Shown here piece by piece: positions 11,291-22,016 of a stretch of DNA of 64,000 nt. A program made the translations under genes and the position numbers. This DNA is from Malaya genurostris (lineage: Eukaryota > Arthropoda > Insecta > Diptera > Culicidae): the NCBI RefSeq assembly GCF_030247185.1, contig NC_080572.1:32038971-32102970 (forward strand), read 5' to 3'. Below the pieces are notes generated by a model. It was not told where the DNA came from and did not search any database. It worked only from the letters and a program-made list of their open reading frames with translations. Each line of letters begins with the position of its first letter. Within the stretch, counting starts at the first letter, position 1.

Positions 11291-11781
11291 GTTAAGGGTG
11301 TTTGTATTATTTCCTATATTTTCATGAAGCTTTCAATGTTAAAGATAAAGAAAAGTCTGACATAAAACGTAGTTAAAATATATGATATAGAGAAAATTTG
11401 CAGATGCCAATGTCAATATAGTAATTGAATAGTGCACCAACAGTTCGTAGGAATGTTGTTGTCCAAGTTCCAGTTCTAATCACTTGCAGAGTATAGGTGC
11501 GTTCGTTCGCATTCGACTGTTCTGATTATGGCCCGCTCTATCGAAACTTTTTGTTTCCATAAATTCCTCAATCTTCTACTAGAGTCCAGTAATCCTTTTG
11601 CTAATTGTGCAGCTCATCCGCTGGTTTGTTCTCGCTGGTTTTGTATCCAAAAGGTATGATGGTCGTCTATTGCTTCTCAATACTCCTTCGGTAAGATTCG
11701 CTACCCGAGATTGAAGTTCTTCGATGAAGGATATTCTTTTCGGTGTGTATTGAATCGTCATCAGAGCCTATCTCCTCGCCG
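11291..11781. other. Unassigned
   Basis: Includes a minus-strand open stretch at 11579-11761 that may continue the degenerate coding remnant next to it, in another frame. Not recognised. Confidence 0.3.
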
Positions 11782-12090
11782 TTAGATCCGAGCAATACGT
11801 AGTCGGCTTTCGCCGTGAAGACGTGATGTCTGCGCTGAGATTATTCCGGACATCAGGATAGCTACGTCTGTTTTTACTAATGCATCTGTGGACTGAATCA
11901 AACTTTGCGGCATGCCAATCACGAGAGAACCAACATGTCGTTGTTGTCTAAGAAATCTGAAAATAATCTCGTTCATTTTATCGAGATCATGACGTACTGT
12001 GACACGCTCATGGTTTGTGTTGTTGGCGCCGATCTTCGCAATGTAGTCTCCCAGGCAGATCCTGATAGCATCTATCGGAATTTCTGATAT
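11782..12090 (-). pseudogene. Unrecognised degenerate coding remnant
   Basis: A minus-strand frame of about 100 codons is open from about 12090 to 11782 and has ordinary protein composition: LGDYIAKIGANN, then a basic stretch, KMNEIIFRFLRQQRHVGSLV, then VAILMSGIISAQTSRLHGES. The first part faintly resembles the G-N-D-like block of SGNH esterase domains found in some CR1/L2 ORF1 proteins, but that is weak. No start context or neighbours support a working gene. Confidence 0.25.
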
Positions 12091-12789
12091 TCGCGATATT
12101 ACTCATTGTACAATAAACATTATATTTACCACGAACTATCCAATTCACAACTGAGAACAAATCTCTTTGATGTCTCATAAAATTGGTTGCCCAGAAGACA
12201 ATACGTCTTCTGGGATATCAACTAGCCATTGAATCGAAATGCCGCGGTAATAAGGAAATTTAATCAATTTTATCAATATTATCATACCTATATTTCGTTA
12301 GCATCGGTTGACTGACTCTACGGTATGATGATTGTTGGGTAGTGGCAACTGATAACAAAATTGTGATGTGTTGATTCGGACATGCTACTAAAAGGCCCTC
12401 CTTCCTAACATCAAAGCAAACTGCGACCAGTTCTGCTTGCCGAAGTTTATTGAATCCACGAAACAGCGCAAATTGAATATCTAATTACAAACCAATCAAA
12501 ACGGAAAATTGTGGGTAGAAAATTATTCGGTGAATGCCTTTTAGTAATTTATTGTTTCTTCTGAGGGCAGCATACTTGAATTGATTACTGGGGGGAGATT
12601 TTGAGGAATCCAGTTCGAAATGGCTAGGCTTTGTGCAATTTGAGCTACTCATTATTTATCTCTTAATTCTTACTAGAAAGTTTTTCTATGAATGCATATC
12701 TTTGAGAAAATGTTATAACGTAACTAAAGATATGAGATGAAGCATAGATACGATTACAGATGATTTTGCTATTCTCCTATAAAAACTTG
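12091..12789. other. Unassigned, with one short perfect hairpin
   Basis: CCCAGAAGAC (12190-12199) and GTCTTCTGGG (12205-12214) form a 10-bp stem with a 5-base loop. Nothing else recognised. Confidence 0.4.
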
Positions 12790-13150
12790 GAAATCCGAAT
12801 TTTTAACTGAAGCCTAGAAGGCCGTATATCATATACCATTCGATTCAGTTCGACGAACTGAACAATGTCTGTGAGTGTTAGATTCAAATGAAAAGTACCA
12901 TACAATGTTTCTAAATTCCATTTGAATTCGACTTCCGGTTCCGGAATTACAGGGTTATATGCACCTAAAAAGTGAAATCAATGTCACTAAATTTTCATGG
13001 AGATGGCTGAACCGATTTTCTCAAACTTCAGTTCAAATGAACGGTCTTAAGATCGCATATAAGATTCCTAAATTTAATGAGGAACGAGATGGATATTATC
13101 ATAGTAATTCCTTGCCAAAAAGTTTGCTCTGGTTCTATCAACGTCCCACA
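12790..13150 (+). repeat. Family P, diverged copy
   Basis: Contains ATACCATTCGATTCAGTTCG, CGACTTCCGGTTCCGGAATT and GGAGATGGCTGAACCGATTT in the family order. Confidence 0.7.
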
Positions 13151-13382
13151 ATTAATTCTATACTGAACTGAATTCTTGATACACCGAAACCTCCATTTAC
13201 GAACTAAACGGGGGTTCGTAAAAAGAGGTAGTTCGAAAAAAAGTTTACGTTATTTGGGATTTGGTTCGTAAAAAAAGTTAACGTTATTTGGGATTTGGTT
13301 CGTAAAAAAAGTTTACGTTATTTGGAATTTACTTCGTAAAAAAAGTTTTGTGTGATTATTGTGGAAACCGCGCATCATATGT

Positions 13383-13730
13383 TTAAGGACTATTCACACA
13401 TTTCAGTTCCGTGACGGTTCAGTGAAAGTGCCTTCAGTGCGCCGTCAGTGTTCTTTTTTTATCGGAACCATACCGTTCATTTTTCGTGCTGTTTCCGTTC
13501 CGGCACAGCAAATGCAATGACATACCGACTTCAGTGAAAATAAAAAATATCGGTGACAACGAATTTGAGTTTGCCGGGCGGACGCTACACTGACGGTGAG
13601 CTACACTGAAACGGCACGGTGACGGATAAGTGTGAATGCGCGCATAAAAAACGAATGAAATAATATCAGTATCCGTGCACGGTGTCGTGCCGGCACTGAA
13701 CCGGACCGGGTATGTGTGAATAGTCCTTTA
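13383..13730. mobile_element. Nested MITE, PIF/Harbinger-like, TTA TSD
   Basis: 13386-13727 has perfect 16-bp terminal inverted repeats, AGGACTATTCACACAT and ATGTGTGAATAGTCCT, flanked by TTA at 13383-13385 and 13728-13730. The interior is richer in G+C than its surroundings and has short internal inverted blocks such as CGTGCACGGTG. It is non-coding and sits between the left subterminal repeats and the palindromic core of the larger element. Confidence 0.85.
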
Positions 13731-13739
13731 TTTTCAGAA

Positions 13740-14760
13740 CGGAAGTGCAAGAAAATGATGTTTGGGCTCGTTTCAAAATCCAATATGGCGGCTTCCGGTT
13801 TATTGAGATTGCCTAAAACCCCTAACAATATGGGTATCTTCGGAACGGAATTGATGAGTAGATGTCAGAAAATGATGTTTGAGGTATTTTGGAAATCCAA
13901 GATGGCAACTTCCGGTTTGTTGATATTCCTTGAAAACCCTTACAATATGGGTATTTTCGGAACGGGGTTAATGAGTAGATATCAGAAAACGATGTTTGAG
14001 GTAGTTCTGAAATTCAAGATGGCGACTTCCGGTTTGTTGATATTTCCTGAAACCCCTTACAATATGGGTGCTTTCGGAATGAGATTTAAAAGTAGACGTC
14101 GGAAAATGACATTTGAGGTGGTTTTGACATGCAAAACAGTGACTTCCGGTTTAATAGTATCTTTTGAAAGTTTTTGCCATTTTCCTTTAACTTGGTATTC
14201 CTTTAAAACCCTATTCCTTTAAAAACCTACCCGTTCCGAAAATACCCATATTGTAAGGGTTTTCGAGGAATATCAACAAACCGGAAGTCGCCATCCTGAA
14301 TTTCAAAACTACCTCAAATATTGTTTTCTGACATCTACTCATCAATTCCGTTCCGAAAATATCCGTATTGTAAGGGTTTTCAAGGAATATCAACAAATCG
14401 GAAGTCGCAATCTTAGATTTCAGAACCATTTCAAACATCGTTTTCCGACATCTACTCATCAATTCCGTTCCGAAAATATCCCTATTGTAAGGGTTTTCAA
14501 GGAATATCAAAAAATCGGAAGTCGCAATCTTAGATTTCAGAACCACTTCAAACATCGTTTTCCGACATATACTTATCAATTCCGTTCCGAAGATACCCAT
14601 ATTGTTAGGGGTTTTAGGCAATCTCAATAAACCGGAAGTCGCCATCTTGGATTTCAGAACCACCTCAAACATCATTTTCCGACATCGACTCATTAACCCC
14701 GTTCCGAAAATTTTCATATTGTACGGGTTTTCAAGGAATATCAACTCTACTCTTTAAACC
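13740..14760. repeat. Inverted arrays of a 117-bp unit (giant hairpin)
   Basis: Forward unit starts (AA.GATGTTTG) are near 13754, 13871, 13988 and 14105. After an apex near 14215 the complementary unit recurs near 14433, 14550 and 14667, again 117 apart. Because 117 is divisible by three, each arm keeps a frame of 39-residue repeats (MMFEV..KSKMATSGLL, NPYNMGIFGTGLMSR) open toward the apex. That frame is best explained by unit length, not by selection for a protein. Confidence 0.9.
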
Positions 14761-15019
14761 CGTTCCAAAAATACCCATATTGTATTAGTTTCCATGGAGT
14801 CGGAAATTGCTTTCGATGAATGACAAAACCTCTTTTTACGAAATAGGTTCGTAAAAAAAGTTTACGTTATTTGGGATTTGGTTCGTAAAAAATGATTACG
14901 TTATTTGGGATTTGGTTCGTAAGAAAAGGAACGTAAAAAGAGGTAACGTATAAAAAGTGTTCGTAAACGGAGGTTTGGGTGTACTGAAACTGAGCTCTGG
15001 ATCGGAACCAACCGCAAGG

Positions 15020-15350
15020 ATAGATTTGCATAGTAGGAAAACTTCGTAACCGATTTACAGAATTCAGAAACTAGAAACTAAGTTCAAGAACTAAACAGGG
15101 TCAAAACTCAGTTGCAGTTTAGTTCTGGAACTGAATTCTGAAATTGAATTTCGAAACTCAGGCTCTGAATTCTGGATCTAAATTATGAAACAGACTTTTG
15201 AAACTAAATTCTAAACCTTAAATTAACTTCAGAATTCAGGTGCACCAGAATAGATTCGGAACTCAATTTTAGAATTTATTTACAGAAATCAATCCAAAAC
15301 TCAGCTCCCAAATCCAAATCCAGTATTCAGCAGCTGAATGTAGTTTGCTT
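15020..15350. repeat. Degenerate GAACTGAATTC-type tandem repeat
   Basis: Diverged ~20-24 bp units such as GGAACTGAATTCTGAAATTG. The same style recurs at 13150-13179, 41740-42510 and 48720-48960. Confidence 0.7.
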
Positions 15351-15354
15351 TCAA

Positions 15355-15410
15355 ATGAGAGCACGACCTGAGCGTTTGAGGTTTTGTACTGCGCAAAAGG
15401 TCCAGGTTTG
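15355..15410 (-). repeat. Single reversed copy of the 90-bp unit
   Basis: GAGAGCACGACCTGAGCGTT then TGAGGTTTTGTAC is the complement of the unit at 10762-11035. Confidence 0.6.
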
Positions 15411-15681
15411 TTACTAATGTTTGTGGAAGAACCTCAACACGATATCCAGTTTCGTCTAACGCACTAGGAGAAATGAGCGATACTTGTCCATTAGTACATC
15501 AGGACTGATATGTGGCTGACTATCGCAAAACTGTCATCCGGGTGCGAAAAATGAAAGCAAGCGTGATAAGTTCTTTCCATTGTTTCCCCATTGTTTTTAA
15601 AAAACTAATACAAATACAAATACCTGATCAAATTTCCAATAGCTAGTAGAAAAAATATATTGCTGGGTTAAGTATAACAAG

Positions 15682-15764
15682 AGATTTTCACGATTGAATT
15701 CTACCTATTCTACAGGATAAATTTTGAAAAGGTGCCCCATAGTACAGTAAGTCGTATTCACGAC
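15682..15764 (-). repeat. Family Q left-end fragment, reversed
   Basis: Ends in AAGTCGTATTCACGAC (15749-15764), with TTTTGAAAAGGTGCCCC before it, as in the family Q left end on the other strand. Confidence 0.65.
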
Positions 15765-15879
15765 AAAAAGTTAATTTCCAGAGTATTTTTTCATAAGTTA
15801 ATAGGTGATGAGTATCGATATTTTTTGAATTGGCTAATAAATCTCTCTAGTTTGCAGATCATGACTTCCTGTTCTTAAA

Positions 15880-16079
15880 TTACAAGGTGCTGAATTTTTA
15901 AAAGTTTCAGTTTACTGTTTCGGAAGTACCGGAAATAGTGGTTTGAATGTAGCCCATTGTAATGATTAAAAAGAAGCTCACACTAGTTGATTGAATCGAT
16001 TTTCACAAACTCAATTGAAATGTAGCATAGAAATGTAAAAGTCTTATGTGAAAGTGTAGCGTTCCCATCGTATTCAGCA
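15880..16079. repeat. Weak family P remnant
   Basis: TTCGGAAGTACCGGAAATAG and ATCGATTTTCACAAACTCAA resemble internal family P modules. Confidence 0.4.
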
Positions 16080-17394
16080 ATCAGTTTGTTGTCTTTAGTT
16101 GACCCATGTCATTGATTGCGCCCGAAGTTATAACCTTAACCGTTAGCCTTGCGCAACGCCCTAATAAACTTCCCCTCTTTAAGTCGGGTAAATAGAATAA
16201 TCCGTTGTGTCTCTCCTGAAGGCGAAAATCACGAGGATTCTTCACGAATGATGTAGGATGGAAAGGGAGGGATGGCGCCAAGATTTGGTTAACAGAATGA
16301 AACAGTCAGTGGGGTCATTGGTTTTCGAAGTTGCCCGAAGAGATTAGCGGGAAATTACGTATTTCCGGTTAAGTCGTACGAGATTACCTTCCCTAATCTG
16401 AGGATTCACAACGTAAGTTATTTCATCTCAGTTCGCCAAACCTAGTGGAAGCTCGCGTTGTTGTCCGGTTCAAAGTTGTGAAAAGTAAGATAGTGACGCA
16501 AGCGTGCATGAAATTTGTCTAAATGTTTGTCTCTCCCGTTTGAATAGATTGTAAAGATAGCTTCGATAGCCATCGGTAGTGCGTGCAAGAATAGCGTGTG
16601 CAAATACAGTGAAGAAGGTAATTGTGCTCAAAATGTTCATGCCATTGACCTCACGAATGTGCTAATGACCCCGTCGCAATAGCCATACGGCACGCTCTTT
16701 TATTTGCACAGCTACGACTGGAGAAGCGGACAATCAGAACCACACGCGTGCGGCGAACTCTACACCCGGCCTCCGTTACATCGCCGGAAGTAAGCCGGTC
16801 CGTCAACTGACCGCTGGACGTATCCTAGAGCCATCAACCGTCGGCTCGAATCTGCGGGGTGATGTGATCACCCACACCCAATCGACCAAAAACGTCATCG
16901 TCGACCGAACAACGATCGATCGCAGCATCCACCAGCAGCAGCAGTAGCCGAATCCATTGGTGAGTCGTATCGTTCTTTCTACCTTATTTGGAAGGGCGGC
17001 GTCCAAAAAACCCGCACCGTAATTAAACAAAGTCTTGGAGAGCAGATAGATTAATCCCGTTTCGAAACTAGTGATAGGGACGCGTCCATAAGTTGAGGGT
17101 TGTGTGTCGGCCATCATGTTTTTGTGACACCATCTTTGAACGCCACACACAACCCATACGATTAGTCACCCGGGTGCGAAGCACATGGTATCGAGAGAGA
17201 AGGAGTGACGTCATATAGTAGTAAAGCACAAAAATGGTCAATGAGCACGAGTAGGGAGAGAAAGCACGCACACGAATAGTAGATAGGCCTAGATAGAAAT
17301 CGTGAAACCAATATACAATATGCAATAGAACCCGTTGATTTTCACTTAAATAAATGTTGTTTGCTTTCCCAAGATGTATGTTTAGATTACCGAT
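16080..17394 (+). other. GC-richer stretch; candidate untranslated exon(s)
   Basis: This stretch has more G+C than its surroundings and no long plus-strand ORF. Donor-like sites occur at 16617/16618 (AAG^GTAATT) and 16959/16960 (CATTG^GTGAGT), the latter after a CAGCAGCAGCAG tract typical of insect 5' UTR exons. AATAAA lies at about 17347 with a GT-rich sequence after it. It could be a first exon of a plus-strand host gene, or the remains of an LTR. I found no second matching LTR in the window. Neither reading is proven. Confidence 0.3.
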
Positions 17395-17835
17395 GTAGCT
17401 AGGAAATCATTTAGTCCATTCTCGTACGTTTGTGTCGCTTCGTCAAGTTTGCGTTGTTAGCCGTCTTCCACTTCGTGGGATTTGAACTTGTGCTGATGAG
17501 GTTTACGCCATCTGGGGGCGAGTAGCTGCGTTGCCCATGATGATGACTTTGGGTACGGGTAAATCTCTTACCGCTATTTCTCGGAAGGTGATTAGGTATT
17601 GACGATTGCTGCTGGTTGATAATAGGGTCATCTACCCGTCTTTTGGAGACTGGTTCTTGGTATGCCTATCTTGACCGATCTTGAATTATCTTTGAGTCGA
17701 CCTTCTTCGGGAACTCGCCCTAAGGAGAGTCTCATCCGGGCAAACACATCGCGGCATGCAGTCTTCCCAAGTGGAAGTGGCGCTTTAAACTGCACGCTTT
17801 TTAGGGATCGGTAAGGGTGGGCTACAAAAGAAATC
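17395..17835 (-). pseudogene. Unrecognised degenerate coding remnant
   Basis: Two minus-strand frames with protein-like composition abut. 17835-17628 reads ...GKTACRDVFARMRLSLGRVP and on to a stop. A second frame (17660-17420) reads QQQSSIPNHLPRNSGKRFTR and then SYSPPDGVNLISTSSNPTKW before a stop. The basic, Q/S-rich character would fit a gag-like or nucleic-acid-binding protein, but no family is recognised. A frameshift between the parts or an intron would explain the layout. Confidence 0.25.
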
Positions 17836-17894
17836 TGAAAACTGTTTCCTAAACTTTTTAAATTTATAGTATTTTGTTGAATCCTGCTGTAATA

Positions 17895-17970
17895 TATAGG
17901 AGATAATGTATAATATAAGAAAAGCATCATTACACCACTAGGTGAATTAAAACAGATTTTTAGACATGCA
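17895..17970 (+). repeat. Family P right end
   Basis: AAGAAAAGCATCATTACACC then ACTAGGTGAATTAAAACAG match the family's right terminus. Confidence 0.7.
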
Positions 17971-18985
17971 TGGAAAGCATTTGTCGATTATTCATACCTA
18001 GTAAATAGTAATACAAACTATAATCCTTAGTAAATTTACTGAGCATCTAGGATTAAGGATTACAGCTTGTGAATCTAAAACAACGAACGCTTTTCCGACA
18101 TACATGTTTTCCTGTGTATAAACGCAAATCCTAACGATTACAGAACTTGCTGAGCACCGTTCGTAGAGTTTTGTTACTCTTAATGTGTTTGTGGTACGAT
18201 CAGTAAGCAAACGAGATTATGTCGTCACGTTTGTTCCCAGCTTTGGAACACCAACAGCGAGCTAACAAAAATTCACTGTCTTACCAAGCACAAACAGTTG
18301 CGTAAAGGGAAATGAATCCCACACAGCTTTCGATAAGGTAGGTAATCTGTAACGATTTTGTGTTACTGGCTTTTATACGAATTCTTCGAAACCGAAGCTC
18401 AAATTGAAGCCACCATACGTGAGTCGGTTCAACTTTGAAAAATGCAATTTCTTCTTACATTTCCATACGTTCATATCATTTTTTCTCATAAGTACGTTTA
18501 TTTCATTAGGTAATATATATATTAGTTTTCTTCACCGTAGCATGCACAATACATAGTACTTCAAACCTAGTACATTTCGAATACACTCAAAACGGTTAGT
18601 ATTTCATTAAACATATCACTACTAGTTTCCTTAAATATCATATTAGTATGTCGGTATTCATTAGTCAATCTAAACACTGTTTTTGCCAAACGATTTGCTA
18701 ATATATATTACATTAAAGAAGAAAAACTACAAGGATCAGCCCCATGGGGTTGTTCGAGTCAGTGATGTGGAACCACGTAACCAAAATTTCTAATGATCGA
18801 CATTTTCAATTAATCGTCACACTTTTGAATCCGCAAATGCACGAGAGTCTGCATTTGTACGTGATACTGTAACTACTTCAGGTTTGTTTGTATCACTTAC
18901 TTTTACTCTTTCAGTCGTAGATCACGCGGGTCTTTGATGTATACATGATGCGTCTCCATTCAACTTAATTCATGGCTGTTCGCCG
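17971..18985. other. Unassigned
   Basis: AT-rich, no recognised family. Confidence 0.3.
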
Positions 18986-19344
18986 TCAGCCTCGGTAGCT
19001 GCACGTACCGTCTTCCATCTGCACTCCGCCAAAGATGGCTCGCAACACCTTCCGTTCAAAAACACCCAGTGCACGTTGATCCTCCACAAGTATTGTCCAG
19101 GACTCGTGCCCGTAAAGAATAACCAGTATAATCAGCGTTTTGTAGATAGTTAACTTCGTACGACGGCGAATTTTGCTCGATCGAAGCTTCCGGCGCAGTC
19201 CAAAATAAGCACGATTTCCTGACAATATGCGTCTCTGAATTTCTCTGCTGGTGTCATTATCAGCAGTCACCAGTGAGCCCAAGTACACGATCTCGACGAA
19301 CATTTCGATTTCAACGCCGCCAATCAGAACTCGTAATGTAGTCA
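18986..19344 (-). pseudogene. RTE-clade (JAM1-like) reverse transcriptase, 3' remnant
   Basis: The minus frame reads VYLGSLVTADNDTSREIQRR, RAYFGLRRKLRSSKIRRRTK, LTIYKTLIILVILYGHESWT and ALGVFERKVLRAIFGGVQME. This is the conserved stretch after the RT active site in RTE/BovB-type ORF2 proteins (YLGS, then IYKTLI..V.LYG.E.W, then FERK.LR.I.G). Endonuclease and catalytic RT motifs are absent and the frame stops soon after the GGVQMEDGT block. Its upstream end abuts a mariner fragment exactly at 19344/19345, so the two were joined by insertion or deletion. Confidence 0.75.
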
Positions 19345-19998
19345 GTAGTCGCTGGGAGTCCAATCTGGCGAATAAGGTGAATGTAGGAGAAATTCGAAGT
19401 TCAATTCATATAGTTTAGCCATTGTTTTGATTGACTTGTGTTGTGACATGGTGCGTTGTCTTGATGAAACAAATTTTTTTCTATGCCATATGCGGTCGTT
19501 TTTTGTAATTTTGACGATCCTTTTGATTCCGCAGTGAAGTGATGAATCTATGTTTCATCCATTGTCACATATCGACGCAAACATGGCCAAACACTACTCA
19601 GAATCATCAACACGTTCTCATTTTTGGTCGACAGTGAGCGAACGCGGCACCCACTTTGGACAGAGCTTTCTCATAGTCAAATGCTCATGCAATATAAAGC
19701 CAACACGTTCTTTTGAAATCTTTATGATGTCAGCTTACTCACGCAACTTCACTTTTTGATCATTCAAAACGATTTTGTGATTTTTTTATGTTTTCTAGTG
19801 TTACAGCCTTATTTGGACGTCCACGGCGTTCATCGGTGTCTCTACGATCACGATTGCAGTCAGAAAACTAACATTTTATTGTTGTTTCTGATGGAGCGGA
19901 GTCTCCATAACACATTTCAAGTCATTGCTTCGCTTGAACGGTATTTTTCCCATCAAGAAACTGAGTAAAATGAAAACACGAAATTGTGTTTGATCCAT
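19345..19998 (-). pseudogene. mariner (DD34D-type) transposase, broken
   Basis: On the minus strand a start at 19998 begins MDQTQFRVFILLSFLMGK, like the N-terminal helix-turn-helix region of mauritiana/cecropia-type mariner transposases. Further pieces in shifted frames include GRPNKAV, LILHEHLTMRKL-like and a catalytic-region block ending FLLHSPYSPDWTPSDY. That last motif is the mariner signature next to the third catalytic residue. Several frameshifts, stops and deletions make it inactive. It would have cut and pasted an element at TA sites. Confidence 0.75.
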
Positions 19999-20690
19999 TG
20001 TTCTGCAAATTACAAAAGTAGCGGCACTCTTAGTACAATAACTCACAAATTTATGAATAGAATATCATTAGATTTTAACAGCTGTGTTTTAAAGGTTAGT
20101 AGTAACTGAAAAGGGCAACCGCAATAAAACTAGCACCATCTATGTTATAGACAGGGAACTTTACAGCCCAGGTTTTTTATATGTGTATGTATACTTCGTA
20201 GATGTATACCCAATAAGCTAGCTTAAACAAGTTTATAACAGAAAGCAATGTTAGTTTCAAATTTTGATATAAATAAGTAGTTTTTTACAAGAGTTACAGT
20301 TTTGATAAATCTCTGTTATGATCCGTTGATCGGATAATTACCTAAAATTTTGTCCGAAGGTACCTTATTAATCATACCAATCGTTTCAAAGATAGAGTAA
20401 TCCTTTTTCATACCTCCACTTATACTGAAATCATCAGTTAGAGTGAGAACTGCTATATATGTGCGATAAATTAGCTTAAAGGGCAAAAGCAAAGATACTT
20501 TATCCGATGTCATCACAATTCATTGATTGGATGTCGAGTAATCCACAAAATAACTTGAAGACTCTACTAACTAGAGGACGTGATTTTAAATCTAATTAGA
20601 TGCACATAAATGGAGCGTCACAGTTTACGCAAATTCATGTGGAAGAACATTTAATATTGTGTATAAAACTCCTTAACATGAAATTCGTTG
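19999..20690. other. Unassigned
   Basis: The start may include the mariner 5' end (AAGTAGCGGCACTCTTAGTA); no TIR pair could be fixed. Confidence 0.3.
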
Positions 20691-20800
20691 AAATAAAAAA
20701 AAATAATACTGATAGAAACCGCCGCGACTTGAACCGAGAATCATTGGATCGCATGTACGTTTGTTAATCGACTGAGCCACAGAAGCATATATCTGCTTGG
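20691..20800 (-). repeat. tRNA-like sequence, probable SINE head
   Basis: On the minus strand GTGGCTCAGTCGATTAAC is a good A box (TGGCTCAGTCGA) and GGTTCAAGTCG a near-perfect B box, about 45 bases apart. Downstream TTTCTATCAGTATTATTTTT is SINE-like. The arms do not fold into a complete tRNA with a clear acceptor stem, so I do not call a tRNA gene. Confidence 0.5.
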
Positions 20801-20923
20801 TTGGTAAAAGGTGCAAATTCATACAGTCGCACCTGCTAGCATAATGCAAGTTACAGTCGAAACCATTAAAATTCAAGCTAATCTATTATTAAGTCAATAC
20901 AAATTAAATTTTCCGTCATCTGA

Positions 20924-21325
20924 CGAATTAGGACTTTATGAATTACATCGTATGAGGAATTAAGTCACCTGTATTATTCAAATTTTTTTGGTGTGTACAT
21001 TAACACTAAATTTTTTTTTCTTACACCCTTCTCAAAAGTAAGGCTACAGTCAAAGTGACAGACTGTTGGTGAACAACGTTTCCTCTGGTCATTTAGAACA
21101 CTTATGCGATATTTAGTAGATCTAACAAATATTTAATGCATTAAGTAATACTTTTGAGTGGTGAAACATGTAAAATGACACGTCTTCTTGAAAGACGGGG
21201 TGTGTTTGACACATATTCAAATCTTTCTTGTAAAACTAAGGGATTTTACGAATTACGTTTTAATGAGATGAGTCATATGTGGACCTGCGTCATCTGTAAA
21301 TTTCATAATTTTTTGCTGTGTATAT
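20924..21325. repeat. Pair of diverged direct repeats
   Basis: 20924-21000 (GAATTAGGACTTTATGAATT ... TTTTTTTGGTGTGTA) resembles 21235-21325 (ACTAAGGGATTTTACGAATT ... TTTTTTGCTGTGTATA). Both end in the same T-run plus G(G/C)TGTGTA. Confidence 0.5.
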
Positions 21326-21574
21326 AGTATATATTGGCAAATGACTCTCAGTCTCAAAGCTGAATAAATAAATAAAAATAATGAATATAAAAAATGTTTC
21401 TCAAGTAAACTACCACTCGTCATCTTTAAAACACAAGCGTTTGAAGGAAATGCTTGAAGCTTGTTTTCGAGTCAACTAATAAGTTTTTGTGTGGTAAAAA
21501 ATTGTTTGTGATCGTTCTCAAAGTTTATGAGTTTTAGTATTGAGTTTCGAGAACCACAAAGTAATAAATGAAAT
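21326..21574. other. Unassigned
   Basis: AT-rich, no signal recognised. Confidence 0.3.
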
Positions 21575-21604
21575 GTTTTCGATTAATAGTTGCAAAATTC
21601 ACAA
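21575..21604 (+). repeat. 30-bp exact repeat, copy 1
   Basis: Starts GTTTTCGATTAATAGTTGC and ends AAAATTCACAA. It is identical to 22846-22875, with weaker similarity continuing 3'. Probably a second copy of the 5' region of the ORF1-like element at 22906. Confidence 0.8.
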
Positions 21605-21772
21605 TGGCGATCCTGCCAGGAGGCGCAATTGAAACAGCAAAGTTATTCAGAACCATCTCGCATGGAAACGGAATCACCCAAAACGAAACAAAATCTATTC
21701 AGATATTAGTACTATTTGGCACGCAGTTTTTCATTTTACATTGATTACGCAATGTTGAAAATGACTGAAATA

Positions 21773-22016
21773 AGCGGATCACTATGGTCGCGCAATAAAA
21801 TACATAGATAAAATGATTACGATTTTCATTGAAAAAGGCGGATTCATGAAATCGCGCATCACAGAGCGGATCAGAAATGTCGCGCAAATATTCAAATGTA
21901 AATGAGCGGACCGGAAACGTCGCGCACAAGGAGAGCAGGCAACGTGGCCGTGCAAATGAAAAAATTGAGCGGATTTCATTAATCGCGCATCATAAAGCGG
22001 ATCGTTAGATTGCGCA
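21773..22016 (+). repeat. Six-copy AGCGGA...TCGCGCA motif array, period ~131 bp
   Basis: A ~22-bp motif AGCGGAnnnn..AAnTCGCGCA recurs at 21773, 21837, 21865, 21905, 21968 and 21996. The spacings 64, 28, 40, 63, 28 show a two-unit tandem repeat of ~131-132 bp with three motifs in a unit. The motifs are better conserved than the spacers. Confidence 0.85.

Larger units (their letters stand above)
13180..14983. mobile_element. 1.8 kb TIR element with palindromic tandem-repeat core
   Basis: Ends are TACACCGAAACCTCCATTTA and the complement of TACACCCAAACCTCCGTTTA, followed inward by CGAAC, bounded by TA. Next come subterminal 34-bp direct repeats (GTTTACGTTATTTGGGATTT...; starts near 13243, 13277 and 13311, and 14860 and 14894). 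The core at 13740-14760 has about four 117-bp units in one orientation, then about four and a half in the opposite orientation. It sits in GAACTGAATTC-type low-complexity repeat on both sides. No transposase. TA target use suggests Tc1/mariner-type mobilisation; the core resembles a fold-back element. Confidence 0.85.

Noticed and set aside
12190..12214. Perfect 10-bp hairpin as a terminator or miRNA
   Set aside because: Too short for a pre-miRNA, and no gene context.
13716..14744. Two repeat proteins of 168 and 177 residues
   Set aside because: Mirror-image readings of the same 117-bp units in a palindromic MITE core; the open frames follow from unit length.
16803..17325. Minus-strand frames of 85-115 codons
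   Set aside because: No motifs, overlapping each other, in the GC-richer non-coding stretch.
16080..17394. LTR of a Pao or gypsy element
   Set aside because: AATAAA and GC-rich content are suggestive, but no second LTR, primer-binding site or gag-pol was found.
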